Shown: positions 8,801 to 15,448 of the stretch, piece by piece
How the letters are laid out: every line of letters begins with the position of its first letter
Position numbering within the stretch: position 1 is the stretch's first letter
Assembly (NCBI GenBank): GCA_045580815.1
Contig: JAZNOL010000015.1
Location: forward strand, 1 to 19,761
DNA: 19,761 nucleotides
Direction: 5' to 3'
Source: JAZNOL01 sp045580815
Lineage (GTDB): Bacteria > Bacillota > Clostridia > RUG12999
Notes under the pieces: generated by a model
Databases searched by the model: none
Told to the model about the DNA's origin: nothing
The model's input: only the letters and a program-made list of their open reading frames with translations
Program-made: the position numbers and the translations under genes

Positions 8801-10219
8801 ATGCTCATGAGGATTTACAAAGGTGCTGTAACGGTCGGTTATTTCGCCGTTTTCAATTTTAACGGCACCGATTTCAATCATTTTGTTTTCAACCGCTGAA
8901 AAGCCCGTGGTTTCAATATCAAAAACAACAAATTTGGAATTTATTGTATAATCATCGTCCAGGTCATGAACAATGCTCAGTGCCTCGCCACGAAGATACC
9001 CTTCCATGCCGTAAATAACCTTGATGTCCTCTTTTCGTGAGGTTTCAAAAGCCTCCGGGAACGCCTGTGCAACGCCATGGTCGGTAATAGCAATTGCCGG
9101 ATGTCCCCATTTTATTGCACGTTTTATAAGTGCTTTGGCACTTGTCATGCCGTCCATTGCAGACATTTGTGTGTGAAGATGAAGTTCCACACGTTTTTTA
9201 GGTGCATTATCCATCTTTTCGGTTTTAGACAGCAGGTTTATACTGTTTGCCATAAGCACATATTCTTTAAGAAAATCGTCATATTTGACGTTTCCGTTAA
9301 TAAGCAGATACGCACCGGGTTTTACATTGTCCTTGATTTTTTTGAGTCTTTCAAGACCGGGAGCACGTTTTTCTTCGGGAAGCTCGCTTTTTGCACCCTC
9401 AAAAATTTTAACACGAATTGAACTCGAATAATCCGTTACAGCAAAGGTGATAAGCTCTTTGCCGCTTTTAAGCTCTTTTGCTTCAAAGTTAAGAACATCG
9501 CCGCGGATAGTAACGTTTTCTTCCGGGTGTGTAAGAGTCTGTATGGAAACAGGCTCGTCGTGAATTTTTTTGCCCTTGACAACAAGCTCATGCTCAACAT
9601 TTTCAGGCTCCGGCACAGCTGCCTCGGGAATATTCATGGCAGATGCAGGTTCAGGTGAACCAACCGGTGCGGTTTCAATTTTCGGAAGTGCATTTTCTAT
9701 TTCTTCTGCTTTCTTTTCAAGCACCTGAGAATTGTAGCCATCACAAGAATCATCAACAATTGTAATGCTGTAATTTATGCCGGTTTCTTCTTTGAGAAGC
9801 AGACGTAGCTTTTCACCGCATCCTGTGTGCAGAAGAATATCTTTTCCACCGCCGTATTTTGTTGAAATAACAATATCCTCACCGGAAATATTCCAGCTTG
9901 CATCAATAAATCCGCATTTGGCAATATATGCACCGTGGCAGACTTTTTCTTCAAGATAGCTTTTATAAACCTCAAGCGTATTTTTGTCCAGCTTTAATTC
10001 TGTATAATCACAGGAGCATTCCACGTTAAATCCGCCGCCGTATTTCTTTTTTGCCCCATCGCAGATAATGTTTATTTCGTCCGAATTTAAAAATCTGTGA
10101 GGTTTTATAAATATTTTTAAAAGCTTTTGAGATTTAAACATCTGTGCGCGTTTTATTTCTATATTTTCAGCCCCGTTAATTAAAATTCCGGGGCCGGTAA
10201 TTTCTGTAATAGGTGTCAT
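5882..10219 (-). CDS. polC: DNA polymerase III alpha subunit, Gram-positive type (PolC)
   Basis: PolC is the main replicative polymerase of low-GC Gram-positive bacteria and has its own proofreading activity. The 1445-residue length is normal. In order: an N-terminal domain and a Pro/Glu-rich linker (about 175-210), an OB fold (about 212-335), a PHP domain beginning with LHLHTQMSAMDG (346-357), a DEDDh exonuclease inserted in the PHP domain with DIETTG (434-439), HNANFD (514-519) and HRAVDDAEA (572-580), a zinc site with CPKC (916-919) and CPIC (941-944), and the polymerase active site PDIDLNF (969-975) with a further Asp in KLDELGHD (about 1095). The ATG at 10219 has AGAGGA upstream. It reads out of an AraC regulator gene 51 bp upstream, an unusual neighbour for polC. 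Confidence 0.98.
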   Translation of the reverse strand: MTPITEITGPGILINGAENIEIKRAQMFKSQKLLKIFIKPHRFLNSDEINIICDGAKKKYGGGFNVECSCDYTELKLDKNTLEVYKSYLEEKVCHGAYIAKCGFIDASWNISGEDIVISTKYGGGKDILLHTGCGEKLRLLLKEETGINYSITIVDDSCDGYNSQVLEKKAEEIENALPKIETAPVGSPEPASAMNIPEAAVPEPENVEHELVVKGKKIHDEPVSIQTLTHPEENVTIRGDVLNFEAKELKSGKELITFAVTDYSSSIRVKIFEGAKSELPEEKRAPGLERLKKIKDNVKPGAYLLINGNVKYDDFLKEYVLMANSINLLSKTEKMDNAPKKRVELHLHTQMSAMDGMTSAKALIKRAIKWGHPAIAITDHGVAQAFPEAFETSRKEDIKVIYGMEGYLRGEALSIVHDLDDDYTINSKFVVFDIETTGFSAVENKMIEIGAVKIENGEITDRYSTFVNPHEHIPDNISELTSITDDMVKDAPEEAEAVRGFLEFSKGCVLVAHNANFDVGFMRVAAGRLETEFNFCYLDTLELCRALFPDQSRHGLAAMVKKLNINLMNHHRAVDDAEATAEILKYCFNMLADMNIENLDDINVALSTNGKKKPKNHHIIFLAKNKQGLENLYHIISESHLKYFHSRPVVPRSLINKYREGLIIGSACEAGELYRAMLDGKKQKVLEEIASFYDYLEIQPTGNNMFMVRSGRVSGVKQLEEYNKRIVQLGKTLGKPVVATCDVHFMDPQDEVFRRVLMDSQGFEDADYQAPLYFRTTEEMLEEFAYLGEETAYEVVVENTNLIADMIEKIQLLPDEAHTPTMDGADEDIVNISMKKALDIYGDPLPEIVKKRMDRELDSIIKHGYAVLYIIAQKLVWKSLEDGYLVGSRGSVGSSFVAFLLSITEVNSLVAHYVCPKCKHSEFITDGSAAMGVDMEDKPCPICGTMYKKDGYDIPFETFLGFDGDKEPDIDLNFSGEYQPRIHKFTETLFGEGYTFKAGTIGTVAEKTAYGFVKKYLEKRGLNPSAAEIDRLTQGCTGVKRTTGQHPGGIMVVPRGEDIHSFCPVQHPADDVESDIITTHFDYHSISGRLLKLDELGHDDPTVIKMLQDLTGVDPQSIDIGNKDVISIFTSTKALGVTPEEIGSQTGSYGIPEFGTSFARKMLVDTQPSCMADLVRLSGLSHGTDVWLNNAQDLIKSGTITLKDAICTRDDIMTYLIYKGLEPKLAFKFMEVVRKGVIHKGKPWPEGVVEEMRAHDVPEWYIESCKKIKYMFPKGHAVAYVTMALRVAYFKVYYPKEFYATYFTVRADEFDSEIMTGSHEHIKENLKKFNEIPNPSAKEKNVITILELCNEMYARGFKFTQIDIYKSDAKKFMPTEDGILPPLNALPGLGINAAESIVAARQEGEFFSIQDLRERAKISKTVIELMRGQNIFDGWTETDQLTLF

Positions 10220-10243
10220 TTTTAATCCTCTTTAATGTTTGTC

Positions 10244-10259
10244 TGATTGTATACAATCA
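10244..10259. promoter_or_regulatory. 16-bp perfect palindrome upstream of polC
   Basis: TGATTGTATACAATCA is a perfect 8+8 palindrome in the 51-bp gap between the araC-type gene and polC, about 25 bases before the polC start. No T run follows on either side, so it does not look like a terminator. It could be a binding site for a dimeric regulator; its owner is unknown. Confidence 0.5.
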
Positions 10260-10270
10260 TGCTGATTTTT

Positions 10271-11065
10271 TTAGGTGTTTTTGTGCAGAGCACGATATCC
10301 GGCAGGTGACTGCCCCATGATTTTTTTGAAGGTTTTACAAAAATGATTACTCGAACCAAACCCTGTCGATACTGCGATTTCTGTTATACTCCGGTTTGTT
10401 GTTTCTAAAAATTCAGCAGCTTTTTTTACCCGAAGATTTACCAGATATTCAATATATGAAAATCCGGTGGTTTTTTTAAACCGGCGGCTTAAATATGCCG
10501 ATGATACAAAAAATCTTTTTGCAAGGCTTTCCAGCGTAAGTGCTTCCGAATAATTTTCGTTGATGTATTTTATTACATTCTGGATTCTTATATCAACGCC
10601 CTCGTTGCTTCTCATTGGGCTTATGCCGGTTTTAGCCTGACGTTTCAGGTTAATAAGCAGTTCATACAGATATGAACGCTGAAGAAGAAGGCTGTTTTCA
10701 TTTTCCTGTTCAAACAGCATTTTATTAAGAGTTTCTGCAATTTGTTCAAACCGTTTTTTGCTGCAAGAAATAATGACGTTTTGCAAAAATGCTGTTATTC
10801 CGGGTTCTTCTTTCTCCATTGCTTCAAGCTCGTTTGCACTAAAGCACAGAATCGCCCGTGTGCGAGTGTCGCTGTGGATTGCCGTTGTTCGGTGAATAAC
10901 CTTTGGTGCAACAATAACAACTTCATCATCTACTACTCTGTATGTGTTTTCTTCTACAAAGTGAGTAACATCACCGGAAATAAGAAAATAGAGTTCATAG
11001 TATTCGTGAAAATGTGAGGTTGGCATAATATGACGTTCGTTTCGGCTTATGGCAACTTTTATCAC
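10271..11065 (-). CDS. AraC-family transcriptional regulator with cupin sensor domain
   Basis: This 264-residue protein has the classic AraC layout. An N-terminal cupin ligand-binding domain (about 8-80) contains the HFHEYYELYFLISG segment with His18 and His20, and a C-terminal double helix-turn-helix (about 165-262) has LESLAKRFFVSSAYLSRRFKK as the first and ITEIAVSTGFGSSNHFCKTFKK as the second DNA-reading unit, ending in the GQSPAGYR signature. Such regulators usually control sugar or surface-carbohydrate genes; the ligand is not predictable here. The start is GTG at 11065 with an AAGGCGGTGA region at 11070-11079. It lies 21 bp after the PyrF-like gene and is probably co-transcribed with it, and perhaps with polC 51 bp downstream. 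Confidence 0.92.
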   Translation of the reverse strand: MIKVAISRNERHIMPTSHFHEYYELYFLISGDVTHFVEENTYRVVDDEVVIVAPKVIHRTTAIHSDTRTRAILCFSANELEAMEKEEPGITAFLQNVIISCSKKRFEQIAETLNKMLFEQENENSLLLQRSYLYELLINLKRQAKTGISPMRSNEGVDIRIQNVIKYINENYSEALTLESLAKRFFVSSAYLSRRFKKTTGFSYIEYLVNLRVKKAAEFLETTNRSITEIAVSTGFGSSNHFCKTFKKIMGQSPAGYRALHKNT

Positions 11066-11086
11066 GGTCTCACCGCCTTATGACGT

Positions 11087-11899
11087 TTATTTTTCGAGAT
11101 TTTCTTTCATTATAAGAGATGCCTCTGTTGTTGCAAAATAATAGTCAAGCTCGTTCCAGTCGCCTTCATGGAACGCACATTCAATAGCCTTTTTGCTCAT
11201 GAAAACAAAATCCTTGCGTTGTGCTTTAAGTGATGCAACCTTTTCACTGTCACATTCATCGTAATTGTCAATAATAATCAGCGTGTTTTTAATTTCGTCA
11301 CAGATTTTTTCTGCCGTATCCGCATCGGTAATAAGACCTATGTTTGAATATCCGTTTAAAAGCGGAGAATACAGCGATTTTATGCCCTGGATGTCGTTTG
11401 TACGCAGGAATACACTTCTGCCGTAAGTATTGCCGGCGTTTTCAAGCTCTTTTACCACATCGGCATCAAAACCGTCAATGATAATGCCGTCAGGCTCACA
11501 CACACGGCTGCACTTGCCGAAAATGTCGGTCTGCCCTAAATATCGGTCAATCACATCACCGACGGTATCTTTTGAAACAGCAAGGCCGGTGTCAACAACG
11601 GTATAAAGCCCTTTTGTTTTTGCATATTTTATTGCCTGTTCAAGAACAACAGTGCCTGCCGCACCGAAAATATCATATTTTGATTTCCGGAATATAACCA
11701 TCGGCAGATATTGCAGCATACTGTCAATAACACCTTTGTTAAATTCAAGAAGTGCCGCCGCCGCACCCATAGGCTCCTGACCGAAACGGTCAAAACAGCG
11801 GTTTAATACAAAATTGGGCACATCATCAAGAGGTGCACCAAGACGTGCAGCTCCGTATGTTCCTTTTTCTTCGCAAAGTTTAAGTAAGTCTTTTATCAT
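11087..11899 (-). CDS. PyrF-like (orotidine-5'-phosphate decarboxylase type 2-like) protein lacking the catalytic motif
   Basis: I recognise this 270-residue protein only by its resemblance to type 2 orotidine-5'-phosphate decarboxylase, a TIM barrel of UMP synthesis. Matching stretches are ALLEFNKGVIDS (49-60), the LEQAIKYAKTKGLYTVVD strand-helix (86-103), DGIIIDGFDADVVKELENAG and RSVFLRTND (161-169), in the right order. Where the family has the catalytic DAKRGDI, this protein reads VDTGLAVSKD (102-111): the first Asp remains, but the Lys and second Asp do not line up. It may therefore be a non-catalytic relative, perhaps a binding or sensing protein. The start at ATG 11899 is preferred over the in-frame GTG at 11908, because the AAAGGGTG ribosome binding site would overlap that GTG. 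It has its own promoter and leads into the araC-type gene. Confidence 0.55.
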   Translation of the reverse strand: MIKDLLKLCEEKGTYGAARLGAPLDDVPNFVLNRCFDRFGQEPMGAAAALLEFNKGVIDSMLQYLPMVIFRKSKYDIFGAAGTVVLEQAIKYAKTKGLYTVVDTGLAVSKDTVGDVIDRYLGQTDIFGKCSRVCEPDGIIIDGFDADVVKELENAGNTYGRSVFLRTNDIQGIKSLYSPLLNGYSNIGLITDADTAEKICDEIKNTLIIIDNYDECDSEKVASLKAQRKDFVFMSKKAIECAFHEGDWNELDYYFATTEASLIMKENLEK

Positions 11900-11931
11900 A
11901 AATTTCACCCTTTAATTTTTTTAACATAAAT

Positions 11932-11960
11932 ATTATACAACATTATAAAAAATTTGTCTA
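11932..11960 (-). promoter_or_regulatory. Sigma-A promoter for the PyrF-like/AraC/polC run
   Basis: Read on the minus strand, TAGACA (11960-11955) is followed after 17 bp by a perfect TATAAT (11937-11932). It is divergent from the terminase promoter, with about 40 bp between the two -35 elements. Confidence 0.75.
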
Positions 11961-12001
11961 TACCTTTTTTCAAAATTTGTTATTTTCTGTGACAAAAAAG
12001 A

Positions 12002-12029
12002 TTGACTTTTTTTAAATTAGTGATATACT
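12002..12029 (+). promoter_or_regulatory. Sigma-A promoter for the solitary terminase gene
   Basis: TTGACT (12002-12007) and TATACT (12024-12029) are spaced by 16 bp. A strong ribosome binding site, AGGGAGGC, follows at 12047-12054, six bases before the ATG. Confidence 0.65.
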
Positions 12030-12059
12030 TATTTTCACCAAACAATAGGGAGGCGTAAA

Positions 12060-13289
12060 ATGCAAGTATATTCGGAAAAACAATTGCAGCTTCTGTCGCT
12101 GTGGCAACATGACAAGCTACGCAGGCTTAATATTTTAGAGGGCAGTGTGCGAAGCGGAAAAACCTGGATTTCTCTGGTTTTGTGGGCGTTCTGGATTGCC
12201 TGTGCACCAAAAAATGCAAGCTATCTTATGGCGGCAAAAACTCTCACGTCGCTGTCGCGAAACGTGCTTGAGCTGCTTGTATCACTTGTGGGAAACAAAA
12301 ATTTTCAGTATTCACTTTCTAAAAAAGAGGGCACACTTTTCGGACGCAAAATTTATTTTGAGGGGGCAAGCGACAGCCGTTCAGAAAATAAAATCCGCGG
12401 TCTTTCTCTTGCCGGTGCATACTGCGATGAGGTTTCTCTTTTTGAAGAGGATTTTTTCAAAATGCTCCTTTCAAGACTCAGCGACCCGGGTGCAAAGCTT
12501 TTTGCAACCACAAACCCCGACAGTCCTACCCATTGGCTGAAAACCCAGTATCTCGACAGAGCCGATGAGTTGGATATTTTGCAAATGAAGTTTTTAATTG
12601 ATGACAATATTTTTCTTGACCATTCTTATGTAGAAAATTTAAAAAAAGAATATACCGGCGTTTTTTATGACAGGTATATTCTTGGACTCTGGAAAGCTGC
12701 GGAGGGTGTTATATATCCTCAGTTTGCCGAAAACTGCGAGGGGTTTATTGAAGAAGTTTCGCCGGAGGAAATTGCTTTTGCCTCAATCGGTGTGGATTTC
12801 GGCGGCAACAAATCTGCCCATGCATTTGTATGCACGGGGTTTACCGCATCAATGGAAAAAGTGGTTGTTTTAGACGAATTTTATCTTAAGGAAACCATTT
12901 CTCCCAAACAGCTTGAAGACTGTTTTGTCAGCTTTGTTGCAAAATGCAAAAGCCGTTACAGAATTTTTGACATTTATTGCGATTGTGCTGAAACAACGCT
13001 TATTCAGGGGCTTACCTCTGCCGCCCTTAACGCAAGACTTGGCGTTGATGTGCGTCTTTCGCTGAAAAAACCGATTTTAGACCGCATCAGGTTTACAAAC
13101 GCCATGATGTCAAAAGACCGGTTTAAAATTTCTGCATCCTGCAAAAACGTTATTTCGGCATTGCGAAACGCCGTGTGGGACAGCAAGTCTCTTTGCGACA
13201 AGCGGCTTGACGACGGCAGCGTTAACGTTGACAGCCTTGATGCTCTGGAATATTCTTTTGAAAATTTTATGCAGGATATTATTTTGTAA
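12060..13289 (+). CDS. Phage terminase large subunit (PBSX/Terminase_3-like), solitary
   Basis: TerL is the ATP-driven motor and nuclease that packages tailed-phage DNA into proheads. This 409-residue copy looks complete: Walker A GSVRSGKT (28-35), Walker B with D123-E124 in GAYCDEV, a coupling motif ATTNP (149-153), and an RNase H-like nuclease with acidic residues D246 in GVDFGGN, D308/E311 in YCDCAE and D394 in DSLDALEYSF. It starts at ATG with AGGGAGGC upstream and ends inside a hairpin. No small terminase, portal, capsid, tail, integrase or lysis gene lies on either side; the neighbours are a PyrF-like gene and a lipoprotein gene. It is therefore a prophage remnant or a retained, possibly domesticated, gene. 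The absence of frameshifts or stops argues for recent loss of the rest or for selection to keep it. Confidence 0.9.
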   Translation: MQVYSEKQLQLLSLWQHDKLRRLNILEGSVRSGKTWISLVLWAFWIACAPKNASYLMAAKTLTSLSRNVLELLVSLVGNKNFQYSLSKKEGTLFGRKIYFEGASDSRSENKIRGLSLAGAYCDEVSLFEEDFFKMLLSRLSDPGAKLFATTNPDSPTHWLKTQYLDRADELDILQMKFLIDDNIFLDHSYVENLKKEYTGVFYDRYILGLWKAAEGVIYPQFAENCEGFIEEVSPEEIAFASIGVDFGGNKSAHAFVCTGFTASMEKVVVLDEFYLKETISPKQLEDCFVSFVAKCKSRYRIFDIYCDCAETTLIQGLTSAALNARLGVDVRLSLKKPILDRIRFTNAMMSKDRFKISASCKNVISALRNAVWDSKSLCDKRLDDGSVNVDSLDALEYSFENFMQDIIL

Positions 13290-13300
13290 TATCCTGCATA
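13268..13300. terminator. Hairpin spanning the terminase stop codon
   Basis: A perfect 14-bp stem (arms 13268-13281 and 13287-13300) with a TTTTG loop contains the TAA stop of the terminase gene in its right arm. It lies between convergent genes. The plus side continues TTGTTAAATATT, and the minus side has an A/T-rich exit with a short T run, so it may terminate both weakly. Confidence 0.65.
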
Positions 13301-13327
13301 TTGTTAAATATTAAATGTTGCTGTCAC

Positions 13328-14164
13328 TTAGTTTATTCTAAAGGCTTCTCCCAAATCCATCTTTACTCCTTGTCCTTCAACTATTTCGTAAGGAATTTCT
13401 ACGGTAACTCCGTTAGAATCATACGTACAGAAAATATAGCCGTTTCTTACAGAGTACGAACCTCCGTTTTCACCAAGTGTAGTCTCTAATACAAATCTGT
13501 ACGGTTCAAGGAATTTAACTTTATACCATGTGGGATTGACATAAGCCTCCCAATAACGGTTAGTTATGAGACCAACAACTTTCTCCGCAAGTTCAGGAGA
13601 TGCTTCTTCATACTTTTTCTGTATTTCAAGATATCCCTCCGGGTCTGCCAGTTCACCCACTTTTTCTTGGCTGTCAACTCGTACTATGTCATCTGTAGAC
13701 AGCACCAGTTCGCTTATTTCCGCTATCTGCGTATCCGCAAAAGTTATTTTCCTGCCTGCAACCAAATCTCCTTCAGGAACTAAAAATGTGGTAACAAGTT
13801 TTTTTGTTTCGCCTACATACGCTGTTTCAATATATCCGCTATAACAAAAAGACGGGACATATTTACACAAAGTTCCCGGCAAAACTTCTGAGGAATATGT
13901 ATTTGTTTCATTAATGGTCAGATCCATATATTTGCTGTCAAACTCTATATTCTCTGACTGCGCATTTATTGTAAAGAAAGCATATAACGCTCTACGCGGG
14001 CTATCATCACTGTCTCTATAGGAATCATCAACTATTATTTGTTCCAATTTGAGATTTTTTGTTTCCTTTACTGTTTTCGGCCCCTTGTCCTTTGGTGAAG
14101 CATTGCACGCACACAATGACACCAATGTAATAACTGTTAATAAAATTGCTGTGATTTTTTTCAT
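13328..14164 (-). CDS. Putative lipoprotein of unknown function
   Basis: I do not recognise a family. The 278-residue product begins with a lipoprotein signal peptide: a KK-positive start, a hydrophobic core, and the lipobox L-C-A-C at 17-20, making Cys20 the lipidation site. A charged Lys-rich linker follows. The first half (about 30-135) looks like an all-beta, immunoglobulin-like domain of the sort found in small lipoproteins with statements of stress or envelope function unproven. The second half has an alpha-helical stretch (about 165-195) and a final beta region (about 200-278). The ATG at 14164 has an excellent AAGGAGGAT site, and a perfect consensus promoter drives it. It is divergent from a small Xre regulator, whose likely operator covers this promoter, so it is probably that regulator's target. 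Confidence 0.78.
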   Translation of the reverse strand: MKKITAILLTVITLVSLCACNASPKDKGPKTVKETKNLKLEQIIVDDSYRDSDDSPRRALYAFFTINAQSENIEFDSKYMDLTINETNTYSSEVLPGTLCKYVPSFCYSGYIETAYVGETKKLVTTFLVPEGDLVAGRKITFADTQIAEISELVLSTDDIVRVDSQEKVGELADPEGYLEIQKKYEEASPELAEKVVGLITNRYWEAYVNPTWYKVKFLEPYRFVLETTLGENGGSYSVRNGYIFCTYDSNGVTVEIPYEIVEGQGVKMDLGEAFRIN

Positions 14165-14195
14165 TTTTATCCTCCTTATATATAAAAAGACTTTT

Positions 14196-14225
14196 TATAG
14201 CCTATATTATACCATATATAGCCTA
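14196..14225. promoter_or_regulatory. Direct-repeat operator candidate (TATAGCCTA x2)
   Basis: The 9-bp box TATAGCCTA occurs at 14196-14204 and 14217-14225, exactly 21 bp (two helical turns) apart. The left copy extends to TATAGCCTATA, a palindrome around one central base. One box lies in the spacer of the lipoprotein promoter and the other just past its -10 element, where bound protein would block RNA polymerase. The obvious candidate binder is the adjacent divergent Xre protein. Confidence 0.6.
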
Positions 14226-14234
14226 CTTTGTCAA
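14206..14234 (-). promoter_or_regulatory. Perfect consensus promoter for the lipoprotein gene
   Basis: On the minus strand, TTGACA (14234-14229) and TATAAT (14211-14206) are spaced by 17 bp. A promoter this strong beside a divergent repressor-type gene suggests that it is normally held off. Confidence 0.88.
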
Positions 14235-14282
14235 GAGTTTTATTCTATAATTATTTTATAATAATTATTGGAGGTATATTAT

Positions 14283-14525
14283 ATGAACACATACAAAACT
14301 GTCAAAACCAGAATTTTATACCTGTGTGCTGAAAAACGAATTACTATCAACAAGTTAGCTACCGAATCCGGCATAGCACCTTCAACCATCAAAAATATTC
14401 TATACGGCAAAAGCCAAAATCCCGGCATCGTTACCATTAAAATGCTTTGTGATGGATTAGGTATATCTTTAACCGATTTTTTTAACACAGATGAATTTAA
14501 AAATTTAGAACAGGAAATAAAATAA
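14283..14525 (+). CDS. Small Xre-family helix-turn-helix regulator
   Basis: This 80-residue protein is essentially one Cro/CI-type helix-turn-helix domain. Residues about 9-66 contain ITINKLATESGIAPSTIKNILYG, the helix-turn-helix itself, followed by TIKMLCDGLGISLTDFF, the typical closing helices. There is no sensor domain. Start choice: an in-frame TTG lies at 14268, but GGAGGT at 14270-14275 would overlap it, while it sits 7 bases before the ATG at 14283, so the ATG is used. The gene is divergent from the lipoprotein gene, with only 118 bp between the two starts, and probably represses that gene and perhaps itself. It ends at a hairpin terminator. I see no toxin partner in the vicinity. Confidence 0.9.
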   Translation: MNTYKTVKTRILYLCAEKRITINKLATESGIAPSTIKNILYGKSQNPGIVTIKMLCDGLGISLTDFFNTDEFKNLEQEIK

Positions 14526-14542
14526 TTACTACTATCCAAAAC

Positions 14543-14584
14543 GGGCTGCAGCAAAATAAAATTATTTTGCCACAGCCCATTTTA
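14543..14584. terminator. Bidirectional terminator between xre and the membrane protein gene
   Basis: A hairpin with arms 14543-14559 and 14562-14578 (GGGCTG...CAGCCC, with one 2x2 mismatch) is followed by ATTTTA on the plus side and preceded by AAAAC, a T run on the minus strand. It separates two convergent genes and is a close sibling of the hairpin at 5834-5869. Confidence 0.88.
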
Positions 14585-14590
14585 TAATAT

Positions 14591-15397
14591 TTACTCTTCG
14601 TCTTTTTTTCTTATTTTAGGTATAAACCTGTCGGCAAACTCAAAACGTCCTCTGTATTTTACATAGAAAAATCCGATAACCGAAAACAAAACCGCACCGA
14701 TAAAGTTTACAATAAGGTCTTTCATAGTATCGTGAAGTCCAGTGTCAAGATATCCGTTTATGCCGTAGTCTGACAGCTTGTAGCTGCCGTTTTCGGTCAC
14801 AATCACAGCATCCTTTATGTTCTCAATAATAACAGCTGTATTCTGCTTGTCGGTATTGAGTGCAACAGAAGAAATAGTGCTAATCACCGTATCTTTTTGC
14901 ATATCTGTTTTTAAAAACACATCAGCACCGTATTCAAAAAATTCCCACAAAACGCCGATTGTCATGGAAAAACAAAATGCCACAATGGCAAGATACAGCG
15001 GTGATATGTTGAATTTAAGCCGCTCATTGCGGTTGATTATATCAAGCAAGGCAAATCCGATTGCTGCGCAGAGAAATCCGTTTATCCCGTGAAGCATTGT
15101 GTCCCAGAATTTATATTTAATATAAAAGCTTTGCATTTCGCCTAAAATTTCTGCCGCAAAAATAAACAGCAGAATTATCACCTCAAGAGTGGATGGCAGT
15201 TCTATACCAAAGTTTTTTTCAAAAAACGCAGGCACCAAAAACAGCACAAGTGCCAGCGAGCAGGTGAAAACATTTTCCCATTTTCCGGCAAGTGCCGACA
15301 ATACCAGTGCAAAAACAACCAGCGTTCGTAAAAAAACATATACTGCAAAAGTAATTTTGTGTGCTTTTATTTGCTCTGTAAAGTTTCTTTTGCCCAT
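14591..15397 (-). CDS. Multipass membrane protein, possibly DUF2238/YjdF-like
   Basis: The 268-residue product has about six hydrophobic segments (roughly 15-36, 43-59, 71-85, 100-120, 132-152 and 226-246). Between the fifth and sixth is a polar loop of about 70 residues. Conserved-looking polar residues sit in or next to the membrane: D99-T-M-L-H103-G, the WEFFEYGAD segment (151-159) and HDTMKDLIVNFIGA (222-235). This pattern of His, Glu and Asp near helices recalls the YjdF/DUF2238 membrane family, whose function is unknown, but the match is from memory and tentative. The charged C-terminus is probably cytosolic. The ATG at 15397 is preceded by AGGAGGG, and an extended -10 promoter lies upstream. 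It is transcribed alone and ends at the shared hairpin with the xre gene. Confidence 0.6.
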   Translation of the reverse strand: MGKRNFTEQIKAHKITFAVYVFLRTLVVFALVLSALAGKWENVFTCSLALVLFLVPAFFEKNFGIELPSTLEVIILLFIFAAEILGEMQSFYIKYKFWDTMLHGINGFLCAAIGFALLDIINRNERLKFNISPLYLAIVAFCFSMTIGVLWEFFEYGADVFLKTDMQKDTVISTISSVALNTDKQNTAVIIENIKDAVIVTENGSYKLSDYGINGYLDTGLHDTMKDLIVNFIGAVLFSVIGFFYVKYRGRFEFADRFIPKIRKKDEE

Positions 15398-15419
15398 AAA
15401 AGTCCCTCCTTATATAAAT

Positions 15420-15448
15420 ATTTTAACACAATTTTCATGTTAAGTCAA
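15420..15448 (-). promoter_or_regulatory. Sigma-A promoter for the membrane protein gene
   Basis: On the minus strand, TTGACT (15448-15443) is followed after 17 bp by TAAAAT (15425-15420), with a TG one base upstream of the -10 (extended -10). Confidence 0.75.

Noticed and set aside
11900..11908. GTG at 11908 as the start of the PyrF-like gene
   Set aside because: The only ribosome binding site, AAAGGGTG, overlaps this GTG; it is correctly spaced for the ATG at 11899.
14268..14282. TTG at 14268 as the start of the Xre gene
   Set aside because: It overlaps the GGAGGT ribosome binding site that is correctly placed for the ATG at 14283.
12060..14525. Whole prophage or phage-defence island from terminase to Xre regulator
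   Set aside because: No second phage gene, integrase, attachment-site repeat or recognisable defence gene is present, and the lipoprotein and Xre pair has its own separate logic.
14283..14525. Antitoxin of a toxin-antitoxin pair
   Set aside because: The partner gene encodes a lipoprotein with a signal peptide, not a small cytosolic toxin, and is divergent rather than in an operon.
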